Of a DNA stretch of 64,000 nt, positions 55,228 to 64,000 are shown piece by piece (position 1 is the stretch's first letter; every line of letters begins with the position of its first letter). The position numbers and the translations under genes are program-made. The DNA is from Hydrangea macrophylla (Eukaryota; Streptophyta; Magnoliopsida; Cornales; Hydrangeaceae). The notes beneath the pieces are model-generated. The model saw nothing but the letters and a program-made list of their open reading frames with translations, had not been told where the DNA came from and ran no database searches. The stretch lies in the NCBI GenBank assembly GCA_033977485.1, contig CM066988.1, positions 77,101,669-77,165,668 on the forward strand, read 5' to 3'.

Positions 55228-55493
55228 TATATATATAGAAAACGAGAGTGTCATGTGTCAACCCATGAAGCAAAGTTGAAAACTTATCTCTGCAGATGCC
55301 AATCGATTAGAAGCAGAAGCAATCGATTGGTTATAGATATTTTATGGCAATCAATTATGAGTCAAGAGCAATTGATTGGTATATGCCAAGTAATGAATTC
55401 AGGTTGGTAGGATGACAATCGATTGGGAAATATGGCAATCGATTGGTATGCAAAAAGTAGCAATTGATTGGAACACAAGGGCAATCGATTGGT
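55228..55493 (-). promoter_or_regulatory. Candidate promoter of J: palindrome cluster and TATA
   Basis: Eight caatcgattgg-type motifs (55493-55299) precede a TATA run (55237-55228) on the minus strand, then a pyrimidine-rich leader. After removing F2, the TATA to donor distance is about 230 nt. A plus-strand TATA word (gtataaatac, about 55532) also flanks the cluster, so the direction is not certain. Confidence 0.45.
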
Positions 55494-55584
55494 AACCAAA
55501 AATTACCAAATGAAGAATAAGGGTCATACAGGTATAAATACGAAGTCTTATTTATTAATACACTCCAAAAATATAGGGTATTAC

Positions 55585-57078
55585 TGTTGGGTTTGTGCCC
55601 TCAAACCATTACTTTCTGTATGAGACATTGACATTTTAATATATGGATATCAGCTTTACATTTTATTGTGTATGTTCTTTTCATGAGATGATTGTTAATC
55701 CTTAAGTATTATAGTAAGTAATTCGTGTGTGTATGAGATGCACACAAGTGAGATACGAATTACTATTCTTTAATACTTAGAATGTGTCACAGTGGATGAT
55801 GAGACTGGATACCTCATCAAGTCTACACTGTAGCATAATTAACTACCATTGGATGGAGTGATTAATCTCAATCACTAGAGTGTAGCTCTTAGTTGATATG
55901 CTAGTGCTTATAGTGCATTGACGGACCTGAGTTTCCTATTGACGCTTAAGGCTGTCAAACAGTCAATAGGAACTCATAACTTGTATAAGGTACGTGTTCT
56001 CAATCTTGAGACGATTATGAACACAGACTGTGGATATGACTGCTTTGATTTACCAATCAGTGAGGTCTATAAAAGATCAACACCTGGGTATCTTGGGTAT
56101 GTCATGTTCATAGGGTTGTGAACATGCATTGTCAAGATAGAATCTACCCTCTGTATCAGAGTAAGCATTCCCTTGAGAATGTCACCAAGTCGATTACTGA
56201 GTACTGCAGTCTTGTTGATAAGAGTTATCAACATGTTTGGTAATCATGAGAGGTGAATGGGACTCAAGGAATACAAGAAGTAATCATGATTCAGGTTGAC
56301 AGTTACAGTTATCCGATTACCTGAATATGATTACGAATGCTGACGGTAGAGGGACATTAGTGCACCATACAAGTCTAGTTATCGCTTCGGATATGTTCTT
56401 TTGCGTTGGAGTTCAGTTATCGTTTTATAGTGGAGTAAACTTTAACTGACCAGTTAGTTAGTTTGCTGATCAAAGAGTTTGGTCATGGTAATTAACAAAC
56501 TGGTCTGAGCCAACAATAAAGAGCCTAGGAGGTCCCACTCTTAGCTCCGCCAGGATGCTTGGAAAGATGCTTGAGGATGATGTCCAGACAGGTTCGATCG
56601 ATCGAAGATGTCTCGATCGATTGAAGTCTGCAGGTTCGATCGATCGAAGATGGTTCGATCGATCGAATGTTCGATCGATCGAAGGCACTTCGATCGCTCG
56701 AAGTCTAGGTCGGTTCTGGGAATCTATAAATAGGGCAGCTGCGTTCTGGAAAAGGTTGTTCGTCGTTTTGAACGTCAGAAGCTGCAGAAACTGTTTTGGA
56801 GTCCCAAAACCTTCTCTATCCTCTCCATTAGGGTTCCCACCAACCCTAGTCTTTCTGGCAGGCATCCGCAGGAGTCATAAGGGTGAAGATCATCTAGTGG
56901 AGGCTGCTGGAAGTTGAAGATCAGAATTGGGTTCAAGACACTAAGGTATAACTCGTGTCCCCTCTTGTGCGTATCTGTAGAATTGACGAGTAGTAGATCC
57001 AGGCATGCCAATAAAGTTTCATAACTTGATTTTTCCGCTGCGCGTTTAAACTTTCCATTTAAACCTGTTTTTCCAACA
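55585..57078 (+). repeat. 5' LTR of Copia-2 (1494 bp)
   Basis: Starts TGTTGGGTTTGTGCCC and ends TTTTCCAACA, next to the primer-binding site. It holds the palindrome cluster 56592-56703, TATA tataaata (56725-56732) and a donor at 56945. A 67-codon open frame at 55918 occurs identically in both LTRs and is probably chance. Confidence 0.95.
56592..56732 (+). promoter_or_regulatory. Promoter of Copia-2: TTCGATCGATCGAA cluster and TATA box
   Basis: Six motifs (four perfect or near-perfect TTCGATCGATCGAA, one TCGATCGATTGAA, one TTCGATCGCTCGAA) lie within 112 bp. The TATA box begins 22 bp after the last. The same cluster occurs in the 3' LTR (about 63788-63899). Confidence 0.7.
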
Positions 57079-58766
57079 ATTGGTATCAGAGCCACGCTCG
57101 TTTGGATCTATAGATGCGTTTTTTGGAACACTATTTTGATTTGCATGTTGATTTTAGAACTGCTTTCGAAACTGCATCGTCACAGATCTGTTTCTGCAGT
57201 GTTATCGCAGCAGTATACAAATCTGTGATTGCATTGGATGCAAGATGGGTTCGATCGATCGAAGAATGTTCGATCGATCGAAAGCTCTGTACTCGAGCGA
57301 TCGAACAGGTTTCGATCGATCGAAACCTTCTGTTGTTCGAGCGATCGAATAGAGTTCGATCGATCGAGACAGACTCTTTGTCAGGATCTTTGTTTCACAG
57401 TCTTAAAGAGTTTTGAAATTGAAAAACTTTAATTTTAAAATATTCTGCAAAAATTTTTAATCATTATGTGAAATAGAATGTTCAAGCGATTGAACAGTGT
57501 TCAATCGATCGAAGGTTCGAGCGATCGAACGGTCTTCGATCGATCGAACTATGACAGAGAAGTTAGATGCTGTTTTGAGTTCTAATTCAGTATGTAAAGA
57601 GTTTATATACTGTGTGAATCAATTAAGGGTTCCAATAGTTATATTTTGTTATATATATGCGTGGATGTGTGTTCAACTAACCTTTTGCAGCAAAAGTTAG
57701 TCGCTATCTCCCATGGCGCCAAGAGCATTTAATTTTGTGTTTGAATGTTTTAGATTGGTGTGTTATTTTAAGTTTGGTTTGGTTTTAAGGCATATGTAAA
57801 GGGCGCTGCGACTTCAATCCTACGAAAAGGAAAGTCGCACCGGTTTCCCTAGCCTTTTATTTTTGTTGTTGCTATTTCTATTTCTAGATAAATTGTAAGC
57901 TTCAAAAGAGGCATAGGTTCAATGTAATAGAATTAGAATATCCATGAAGATGGAGCAAGGAGCCGTTGTCCATGAAGATGGAGCTGGAGGCGATCAAACC
58001 AAAAGCAGGTTCTATGGAGATAGAGCCATGGGAGATAGGGGCATCGTTTGGATGTCTTTTATTTCATTTTAGTTTTTTGTTTTGTGTGCTTTGTTTGTGA
58101 TTGGCGTATAATACATTGTTGCATGCACGCAAAACAAGTTTTCTAAAATAAAATTCAAAAACCGTTTTCAACACATTAGTAAACATTAGATGTTTATGGG
58201 AAGTGTGTAGAAACAGTTTTTCTCAAAAAGCAAAATCCTTTTTACTAAATCTAGTGGGAGAGGGTCTTATTTATTACACCCACGATCTTCCATTAACGGT
58301 TCACTGTAAGATGAGTGATGCATTCTGTGTCACCTCGCTAGGGGTGATCATTCCATACGGAGGGTGCATTACTCATTGGTTACTAGATGTGAACTTCTTT
58401 TGATAGGATCAATCAGACGTGTTAGAGGGTGACCACCACACGGAGGCGCTACTTGAGACGGTTGTGATTGGATCCTAGTTAATGGTACACACTAGCTAAG
58501 CTATGGATAAGGGATCCCACACGGGGCATTATTCAGAAACTTAGAGATCAAATAGGTTCGGAAGTCATAACTTGTTTTGCAAGAGTTGCATAGCAGATAA
58601 GTTATGATAAATTGAAAGATCGAACATTGACCACCACACGGAGGCTTTATTCTTTCGTTTCGATATTCCGGCGACTTTGTTTTAAAATAAGAGTTTTAAA
58701 AGGATTCTTTTATTTCAAACTGTCAAATTCTGATATCCATATTTATTTTGTTTTTTGATTTTTCAG
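56946..58766 (+). promoter_or_regulatory. Candidate leader intron of Copia-2 (1821 nt)
   Basis: Donor AAG|GTATAA at 56946 and acceptor tttgatttttcag ending at 58766 lie around the LTR end, the primer-binding site and a long noncoding leader with many upstream ATGs. The gag ATG is ten bases after the acceptor. Two more palindrome clusters (57249-57370 and 57483-57550) are inside. Unspliced RNA would serve as genome, spliced RNA as mRNA. This is inferred from consensus signals only. No gene is seen in the leader; small open frames over the clusters are repeat artefacts. Confidence 0.55.
57081..57092 (+). promoter_or_regulatory. Primer-binding site of Copia-2 (initiator tRNA-Met)
   Basis: TGGTATCAGAGC two bases after the LTR is the standard plant Copia primer site complementary to initiator tRNA-Met. 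Confidence 0.92.
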
Positions 58767-58775
58767 TAAATCATA

Positions 58776-61700
58776 ATGTCTGGATCTGCATTTAGTCCAC
58801 TTGCCACCATACTCACTCAAAACAAATTAACTGGAAACAACTACACTGAATGGAAACGTAACCTTGACATCGTATTAACTGCGGAGGATCACATATATGT
58901 CCTCACCACCCCATGCCCCGAAGAACCCGCTGCAAATGCTTCGGCTGCTGCTAGACGCGAGTTCGATAAATGGAAAAAGTCGAATGGGATGGCTCGTTGT
59001 TACATATTGGCTTCTATGGCTAATGTGTTACAACACCAGTACCAGTCGAATAATTCCGCCAGTGACATTATCGAATCCCTGAAAAAGATGTTTGGGGAAC
59101 ATGGCAGGCCTGCCAGACAGGTAGCTATGCAGAAGATAATGAGTGCTAAGATGTCGGAAGGGACTCCAGTCAAAGAACATGTTTTGAAAATGATTGGTTA
59201 TTTAAACGAGCTGGAGACCCTAGGTGCCAACATCGATGCACAGACCCAAGTTGATATGATCCTCAATACGCTGTCGCCATCATTCGCTCAATTTAAACTG
59301 AATTATAATATGAATAAAATGGATTTTTCAATGAGCGAATTGATGAGCTCTTTATTGGCAGCGGAAGGGGTGATCAAACCTGGGGGCAGCGTTTTAAACA
59401 TTGAGAAAAGCGCTTCCTCTTCCCGATCTATGCCGAGAGGAAAGAAAGGGAAGAAGAAGACTAGCACTGGTGGTTCAAGTGTTGGACCAGTCCCTAAGAT
59501 TGCAAAATCTAAGGGAAAAGGTAAGGGCAAAGGGAAGGTGGGTGGCCAAGGCAAAGGAAAGTGTTTCCAATGCGGTGAGAAGGGCCACTGGAAGAGGAAC
59601 TGTCCAGAATTCTTAGCTACAAGAGTTCAAGGTATGATTGAATCGCATGTGATTGAAGTAAGTTTTATAACGGATACTTCAAACACTTGGTGCATTGATT
59701 CTGGTGCGACTAACCATATCTGTAATTCATTGCAGGGGTTCAGATCAACCAGGAAGTGCAGTGATGGGGAAATCGTACTTACTCTAGGTTCTAGCGCAAC
59801 CGTTTCTGCGGTTGCTATAGGAGTCGTAGTTTTAGAATTTCTAGACAATAAAGTTTTGATTTTATCAGATGTACTTTACGTCCCTTCAATGAGACGTAAT
59901 TTAATTTCAGTTTCTAATTTATCGAATAATGGTTATTCTTTTCATTTTGGAACTGAAGTTGTGATTAAAAGAAATAGTTCTTTTATATGTTCTGGTGTTA
60001 AATCAAATGGTTTATATGTGATTACTCCCAATATTTCTAAAGATTCTTGTATGGAACTTAATAACTCAGTGGTAACTGTACCATCTAAAAGAAAGAGACC
60101 TTCCACTAATCCAACAAAGCTTTGGCATATGAGGCTTGGTCATATCAATCTAAATAGGATTGGCAGACTAGTCAAAGAAGGGGTCTTAGGCGATTTGGTT
60201 CTCGAACCAATAGAAGTCTGCGAGTCTTGTTTAGAGGGTAAGATGACCAAAAGGCCCTTTCTAGCAAAGGGCAATAGAACCAATGCATTGTTGGAATTAG
60301 TTCATACTGATGTGTGTGGACCAATAAATATTAGAGCAAGGGGTGGTTATGAGTATTTCATAACATTTACTGATGACCACTCTAGGTATGGATATGTGTA
60401 CCTAATGCAGCACAAGTCTGAAGCCTTTGAAAAGTTCAAAGAATTTAGGGCTGAAGTGGAGAAGCAATTGGGCACACATATCAAGGCCATTCGATCTGAT
60501 CGAGGTGGCGAGTACCTCTCTAATGAATTTATTGATCACCTCGTACAGAATGGGATTCTGTCACAGTTGACTGCACCTGGCACGCCTCAGCAAAATGGTG
60601 TAGCGGAGAGAAGGAATCGGACTCTTTTAGACATGACTAGGTCAATGATGAGTTATTCTGAGTTACCTTTATTTCTTTGGGGTTATGCTTTGGAAACCGC
60701 TGCTTACATACTAAATCTAGTACCAAGCAAATCTGTTCCCAGGACACCACGAGAGATGTGGATTGGGCGCAAGCCTTCTTTGCAACATCTCCGGATATGG
60801 GGATGTCCGGCACATGTGCTAAAAGGAAAGATGAGCAAGTTGGATTCTAGATCGGAAGTATGTTACTTCGTGGGGTATCCAAAGGGTACTTATGGATGGT
60901 ATTTTTATGATCCAAGAGAACAGAAGGTGTTCGTCAGTACGAATGCTATTTTCTTGGAGGATGATTATATCATGAACCATAAACCTAAGGGAAGGATAGA
61001 TCTTAGAGAGATAGAAGGAGAGCCCTCAGTCCAACCCGTAGTTAATAACGATGTAAATCAGGAAAACACCACTTCTTCACCTATTTCCGCACCAGTACCT
61101 CGTCGTAGTGGGAGGATTATCAGCCAGCCTGATAGATACATGTTCTTAGGAGAAGTTTTTGAAGCTGTCTCCATAGAATCTGAATCTGATCCTACCACAT
61201 ACGAAGAGGCAATGACTGATGTTGATTCAGCTCATTGGGTTAAAGCTATGAAGGCTGAATTGGAATCTATGGATTCTAATCAGGTCTGGGATCTTGTAGA
61301 ACTTCCAGCCAATATTAAACCCATTGGCTGTAAGTGGGTCTACAAGAGGAAAAGAGGATCTGATGGAAAGGTTGAGACCTTTAAGGCAAGGCTTGTTGCG
61401 AAAGGTTATACTCAGAGGGAGGGCATTGACTATGAGGAAACCTTCTCGCCGGTGGCCATGCTCAAGTCCATCAGAATACTCTTATCCGTTGCTGCATGCC
61501 TAGATTTTGAGATCTGGCAGATGGACGTCAAGACTGCATTCTTGAATGGCAATCTTGAGGAGGACATCTATATGCAACAACCAGAAGGGTTCATAGCTGG
61601 TCGGAAAGGTAACTTGGTATGCAAGTTGCAAAAGTCCATTTATGGGCTTAAGCAGGCATCCAGAAGTTGGAACATCCGATTTGACCAAGCAGTCAAGTCG

Positions 61701-62765
61701 TTTGGTTTCATACAGAATCTGGATGAACCTTGTGTATACAAGAAATGTGAAGGAAAAGTGGTGGCTTTTCTTGTGCTTTACGTTGACGACATTCTACTCA
61801 TTGGAAATGATGTAGCGGCATTGTCAACGGTCAAGGTTTGGCTAGCTAGTACTTTCGATATGAAGGATCTAGGAGAGGCGAGCTATATTCTTGGGATAAA
61901 GCTCTTTCGGGATCGCAAGCGAAAGATAATGGGATTATCTCAAGCTGGTTATATCGATAAGGTGCTAACTAGGTTTTCAATGGATAATTCGAAGAAAGGT
62001 TTGTTACCTTTCAGGCATGGTTTAGCGTTCTCCAAGGACCAGTGTCCAAAGACACAGGAGGAGAGGAATCGCATGACAGGAGTTCCCTATGCTTCTGCAG
62101 TGGGAAGTCTCATGTATGCGATGTTATGCACTAGACCAGATATCTGCTTTGCCGTTGGCATGGTTAGCAGATATCAGTCGAATCCGGGTCCAGAACACTG
62201 GACAGCCGTTAAGCACATTCTTAAGTACTTGAGAAGAACTAAAGATTACATGCTTATGTACGGTGGTAGTGAGTTAATTCCAGTGGGATACACTGACTCG
62301 GACTTTATGTCAGATAAAGATTCGAGGAAGTCGACATCCGGTCATCTCTTTACCTTGGGAGGTGGTGCTGTCAGTTGGAGGAGCATTAAGCAGAAATGCA
62401 TTGCAGACTCAACTACAGAAGCTGAGTATGTGGCTGCTTGTGAAGCCGCAAAGGAAGCTGTTTGGCTCAAGAAGTTCCTTATGGAACTCGAGGTGGTACC
62501 AGCGTCGCTGTCGCCTATTACGCTTTATTGTGATAATAGTGGGGCAGTGGCTCAGTCCAAGGAGCCAAGGAACCACGGAAAGGGAAAGCACGTAGAGCGG
62601 AAATATCATCTTATCCGAGATATTGTTCAACGTGGAGATGTGACTGTCACCAAGATTGCCACAGCTGACAATCTTGCTGATCCGTTTACAAAGGCCTTGC
62701 CACAGAAGGTCTTTGATCGTCATCTAGATAGTCTAGGTCTTAGATGTAGTTCTGAATGGTTATGA
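58776..62765 (+). CDS. gag-pol: Copia-2 Gag-Pol polyprotein, intact (1329 aa)
   Basis: One uninterrupted frame encodes the complete set of Copia proteins. Rough residues: Gag of UBN2 type (15-210); a Gly/Lys-rich basic linker (215-260); zinc knuckle CX2CX4HX4C (262-276); aspartic protease with DSGA (about 307); GAG-pre-integrase block LWHMRLGH (about 449); integrase with [15 protein letters not shown] and a GVAERRNR glutamate (510-610); reverse transcriptase from about 840 with YVDD (about 1002); RNase H from about 1170 with TTEAEYVAA and ending ADPFTKALP. Start ATG 58776 follows a 3' splice signal. Length is normal. No catalytic residue appears lost. Copia-2 is the best candidate here for a currently active autonomous element. 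Confidence 0.97.
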   Translation: MSGSAFSPLATILTQNKLTGNNYTEWKRNLDIVLTAEDHIYVLTTPCPEEPAANASAAARREFDKWKKSNGMARCYILASMANVLQHQYQSNNSASDIIESLKKMFGEHGRPARQVAMQKIMSAKMSEGTPVKEHVLKMIGYLNELETLGANIDAQTQVDMILNTLSPSFAQFKLNYNMNKMDFSMSELMSSLLAAEGVIKPGGSVLNIEKSASSSRSMPRGKKGKKKTSTGGSSVGPVPKIAKSKGKGKGKGKVGGQGKGKCFQCGEKGHWKRNCPEFLATRVQGMIESHVIEVSFITDTSNTWCIDSGATNHICNSLQGFRSTRKCSDGEIVLTLGSSATVSAVAIGVVVLEFLDNKVLILSDVLYVPSMRRNLISVSNLSNNGYSFHFGTEVVIKRNSSFICSGVKSNGLYVITPNISKDSCMELNNSVVTVPSKRKRPSTNPTKLWHMRLGHINLNRIGRLVKEGVLGDLVLEPIEVCESCLEGKMTKRPFLAKGNRTNALLELVHTDVCGPINIRARGGYEYFITFTDDHSRYGYVYLMQHKSEAFEKFKEFRAEVEKQLGTHIKAIRSDRGGEYLSNEFIDHLVQNGILSQLTAPGTPQQNGVAERRNRTLLDMTRSMMSYSELPLFLWGYALETAAYILNLVPSKSVPRTPREMWIGRKPSLQHLRIWGCPAHVLKGKMSKLDSRSEVCYFVGYPKGTYGWYFYDPREQKVFVSTNAIFLEDDYIMNHKPKGRIDLREIEGEPSVQPVVNNDVNQENTTSSPISAPVPRRSGRIISQPDRYMFLGEVFEAVSIESESDPTTYEEAMTDVDSAHWVKAMKAELESMDSNQVWDLVELPANIKPIGCKWVYKRKRGSDGKVETFKARLVAKGYTQREGIDYEETFSPVAMLKSIRILLSVAACLDFEIWQMDVKTAFLNGNLEEDIYMQQPEGFIAGRKGNLVCKLQKSIYGLKQASRSWNIRFDQAVKSFGFIQNLDEPCVYKKCEGKVVAFLVLYVDDILLIGNDVAALSTVKVWLASTFDMKDLGEASYILGIKLFRDRKRKIMGLSQAGYIDKVLTRFSMDNSKKGLLPFRHGLAFSKDQCPKTQEERNRMTGVPYASAVGSLMYAMLCTRPDICFAVGMVSRYQSNPGPEHWTAVKHILKYLRRTKDYMLMYGGSELIPVGYTDSDFMSDKDSRKSTSGHLFTLGGGAVSWRSIKQKCIADSTTEAEYVAACEAAKEAVWLKKFLMELEVVPASLSPITLYCDNSGAVAQSKEPRNHGKGKHVERKYHLIRDIVQRGDVTVTKIATADNLADPFTKALPQKVFDRHLDSLGLRCSSEWL

Positions 62766-62768
62766 GTG

Positions 62769-62780
62769 CAAGTGGGAGTT
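62769..62780 (+). promoter_or_regulatory. Polypurine tract of Copia-2
   Basis: caagtgggagtt directly precedes the TG start of the 3' LTR, four bases after the polyprotein stop. The gag-pol frame therefore ends almost at the LTR. Confidence 0.8.
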
Positions 62781-64000
62781 TGTTGGGTTTGTGCCCTCAA
62801 ACCATTACTTTCTGTATGAGACATTGACATTTTAATATATGGATATCAGCTTTACATTTTATTGTGTATGTTCTTTTCATGAGATGATTGTTAATCCTTA
62901 AGTATTATAGTAAGTAATTCGTGTGTGTATGAGATGCACACAAGTGAGATACGAATTACTATTCTTTAATACTTAGAATGTGTCACAGTGGATGATGAGA
63001 CTGGATACCTCATCAAGTCTACACTGTAGCATAATTAACTACCATTGGATGGAGTGATTAATCTCAATCACTAGAGTGTAGCTCTTAGTTGATATGCTAG
63101 TGCTTATAGTGCATTGACGGACCTGAGTTTCCTATTGACGCTTAAGGCTGTCAAACAGTCAATAGGAACTCATAACTTGTATAAGGTACGTGTTCTCAAT
63201 CTTGAGACGATTATGAACACAGACTGTGGATATGACTGCTTTGATTTACCAATCAGTGAGGTCTATAAAAGATCAACACCTGGGTATCTTGGGTATGTCA
63301 TGTTCATAGGGTTGTGAACATGCATTGTCAAGATAGAATCTACCCTCTGTATCAGAGTAAGCATTCCCTTGAGAATGTCACCAAGTCGATTACTGAGTAC
63401 TGCAGTCTTGTTGATAAGAGTTATCAACATGTTTGGTAATCATGAGAGGTGAATGGGACTCAAGGAATACAAGAAGTAATCATGATTCAGGTTGACAGTT
63501 ACAGTTATCCGATTACCTGAATATGATTACGAATGCTGACGGTAGAGGGACATTAGTGCACCATACAAGTCTAGTTATCGCTTCGGATATGTTCTTTTGC
63601 GTTGGAGTTCAGTTATCGTTTTATAGTGGAGTAAACTTTAACTGACCAGTTAGTTAGTTTGCTGATCAAAGAGTTTGGTCATGGTAATTAACAAACTGGT
63701 CTGAGCCAACAATAAAGAGCCTAGGAGGTCCCACTCTTAGCTCCGCCAGGATGCTTGGAAAGATGCTTGAGGATGATGTCCAGACAGGTTCGATCGATCG
63801 AAGATGTCTCGATCGATTGAAGTCTGCAGGTTCGATCGATCGAAGATGGTTCGATCGATCGAATGTTCGATCGATCGAAGGCACTTCGATCGCTCGAAGT
63901 CTAGGTCGGTTCTGGGAATCTATAAATAGGGCAGCTGCGTTCTGGAAAAGGTTGTTCGTCGTTTTGAACGTCAGAAGCTGCAGAAACTGTTTTGGAGTCC
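62781..64000 (+). repeat. 3' LTR of Copia-2 (first 1220 bp)
   Basis: Begins TGTTGGGTTTGTGCCC and follows the 5' LTR base for base as far as I can compare, including the palindrome cluster and TATA box (63921-63928). The window ends about 274 bp before its expected end. Confidence 0.95.

Larger units (their letters stand above)
50746..55584 (-). mobile_element. Element J: retroelement fragment (probable LTR region), minus strand
   Basis: The sequence left after removing the inserted LTRs F1 and F2 has one promoter-like layout on the minus strand: palindrome cluster 55493-55299, TATA 55237-55228, leader, donor TAG|GTGAGT (exon end 53676), second palindrome cluster 53546-53376, then tandem 32-bp repeats and a short coding tail. 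It starts TGTCACGCAC at 50746 inside gag/protease of G. Copia-2 interrupts it at 55584. The family cannot be named without its pol. Confidence 0.4.
55585..64000 (+). mobile_element. Element E (Copia-2): young, apparently complete Ty1/Copia element, cut by window end
   Basis: The 5' LTR (55585-57078), primer-binding site, long leader, intact 1329-codon polyprotein, polypurine tract and the first 1220 bp of the 3' LTR are present. The two LTRs look identical over the shared part, with all offsets preserved. The left flank is ATTAC (55580-55584); the other copy should lie near 64275. The polyprotein resembles the Tork/TAR/Ikeros group, but the lineage was not resolved by eye. All visible parts look functional. 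Confidence 0.93.

Noticed and set aside
55918..56121. 67-codon ORF present twice with identical sequence (also 63114-63317)
   Set aside because: It lies in the two LTRs of Copia-2, so identity reflects LTR duplication; there is no known domain or codon evidence.
56470..56865. Open frames with repeated FDRS/SIDR peptides, here and at 13763, 19236, 21606, 57114, 57229 and 63666
   Set aside because: They are translations of the TTCGATCGATCGAA clusters on either strand and lack conserved starts; the DNA repeat explains the peptide repeat.

Overview
The window is a 64-kb block of plant nuclear DNA made almost entirely of nested LTR retrotransposons. I find no convincing host gene, tRNA or rRNA. 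The evidence for a plant, probably a eudicot, is: Ty3/Gypsy elements of Athila type with a primer-binding site matching the 3' end of tRNA-Asp; Ty1/Copia polyproteins of plant lineages; a Stowaway-type MITE; and plant-style TATA boxes and introns. I cannot name the species.

Layout. 1-1554 is AT-rich DNA with a MITE, a degenerate tandem repeat and an inverted repeat. Element A, an old plus-strand Athila-type element, starts at 1555 and runs to about 46367. Three things are nested in or across it: Copia-1 (3513-8543, minus strand, intact polyprotein) lies inside A's gag; element B (9408-39295, minus-strand Athila-type) also lies inside A's gag; and B itself holds element C (12697-19685, minus strand, no gag-pol but its own unfamiliar ORF) and element D (26977-35414, plus strand, intact Gag-protease, no RT or integrase). 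Target-site duplications support these insertions: GAATC for Copia-1, GTTGT for C, GTCAT for D, and CCATT/CTATT for B. To the right, a decayed Copia (G, 46368-50745) abuts the env-like end of A. Then comes a retroelement fragment (J, 50746-55584) containing two LTRs of one family (F1, F2) in opposite orientation. Last is a young Copia-2 (E) starting at 55585, whose 3' LTR runs off the window.

How the parts relate. Order of insertion from nesting is A, then B, then C and D; Copia-1 also came after A. D and E have near-identical LTRs and look recently mobile. D and C lack RT and integrase, so they can only have moved using enzymes from relatives. Copia-1 has an open polyprotein but its 5' LTR has lost its 3' half and its primer-binding site.

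Most striking signal. At least eight promoter-like units from unrelated elements (Gypsy LTRs, internal env-like promoters, Copia LTRs) share one plan: a cluster of short self-complementary motifs, a TATA box just downstream, and a good 5' splice site about 160-230 nt after the TATA. Where it can be traced, a 3' splice site lies within about 15 nt of the gag or env-like ATG, and a second palindrome cluster lies in the intron or R/U5. The motif differs between elements (TTCGATCGATCGAA; CTCGCGCGAG/CGCGCGCG; CCAATCGATTGG; TGCCGNNNCGGCA) while symmetry and position are kept. This suggests that dyad symmetry itself, rather than one protein-binding word, is what is maintained.
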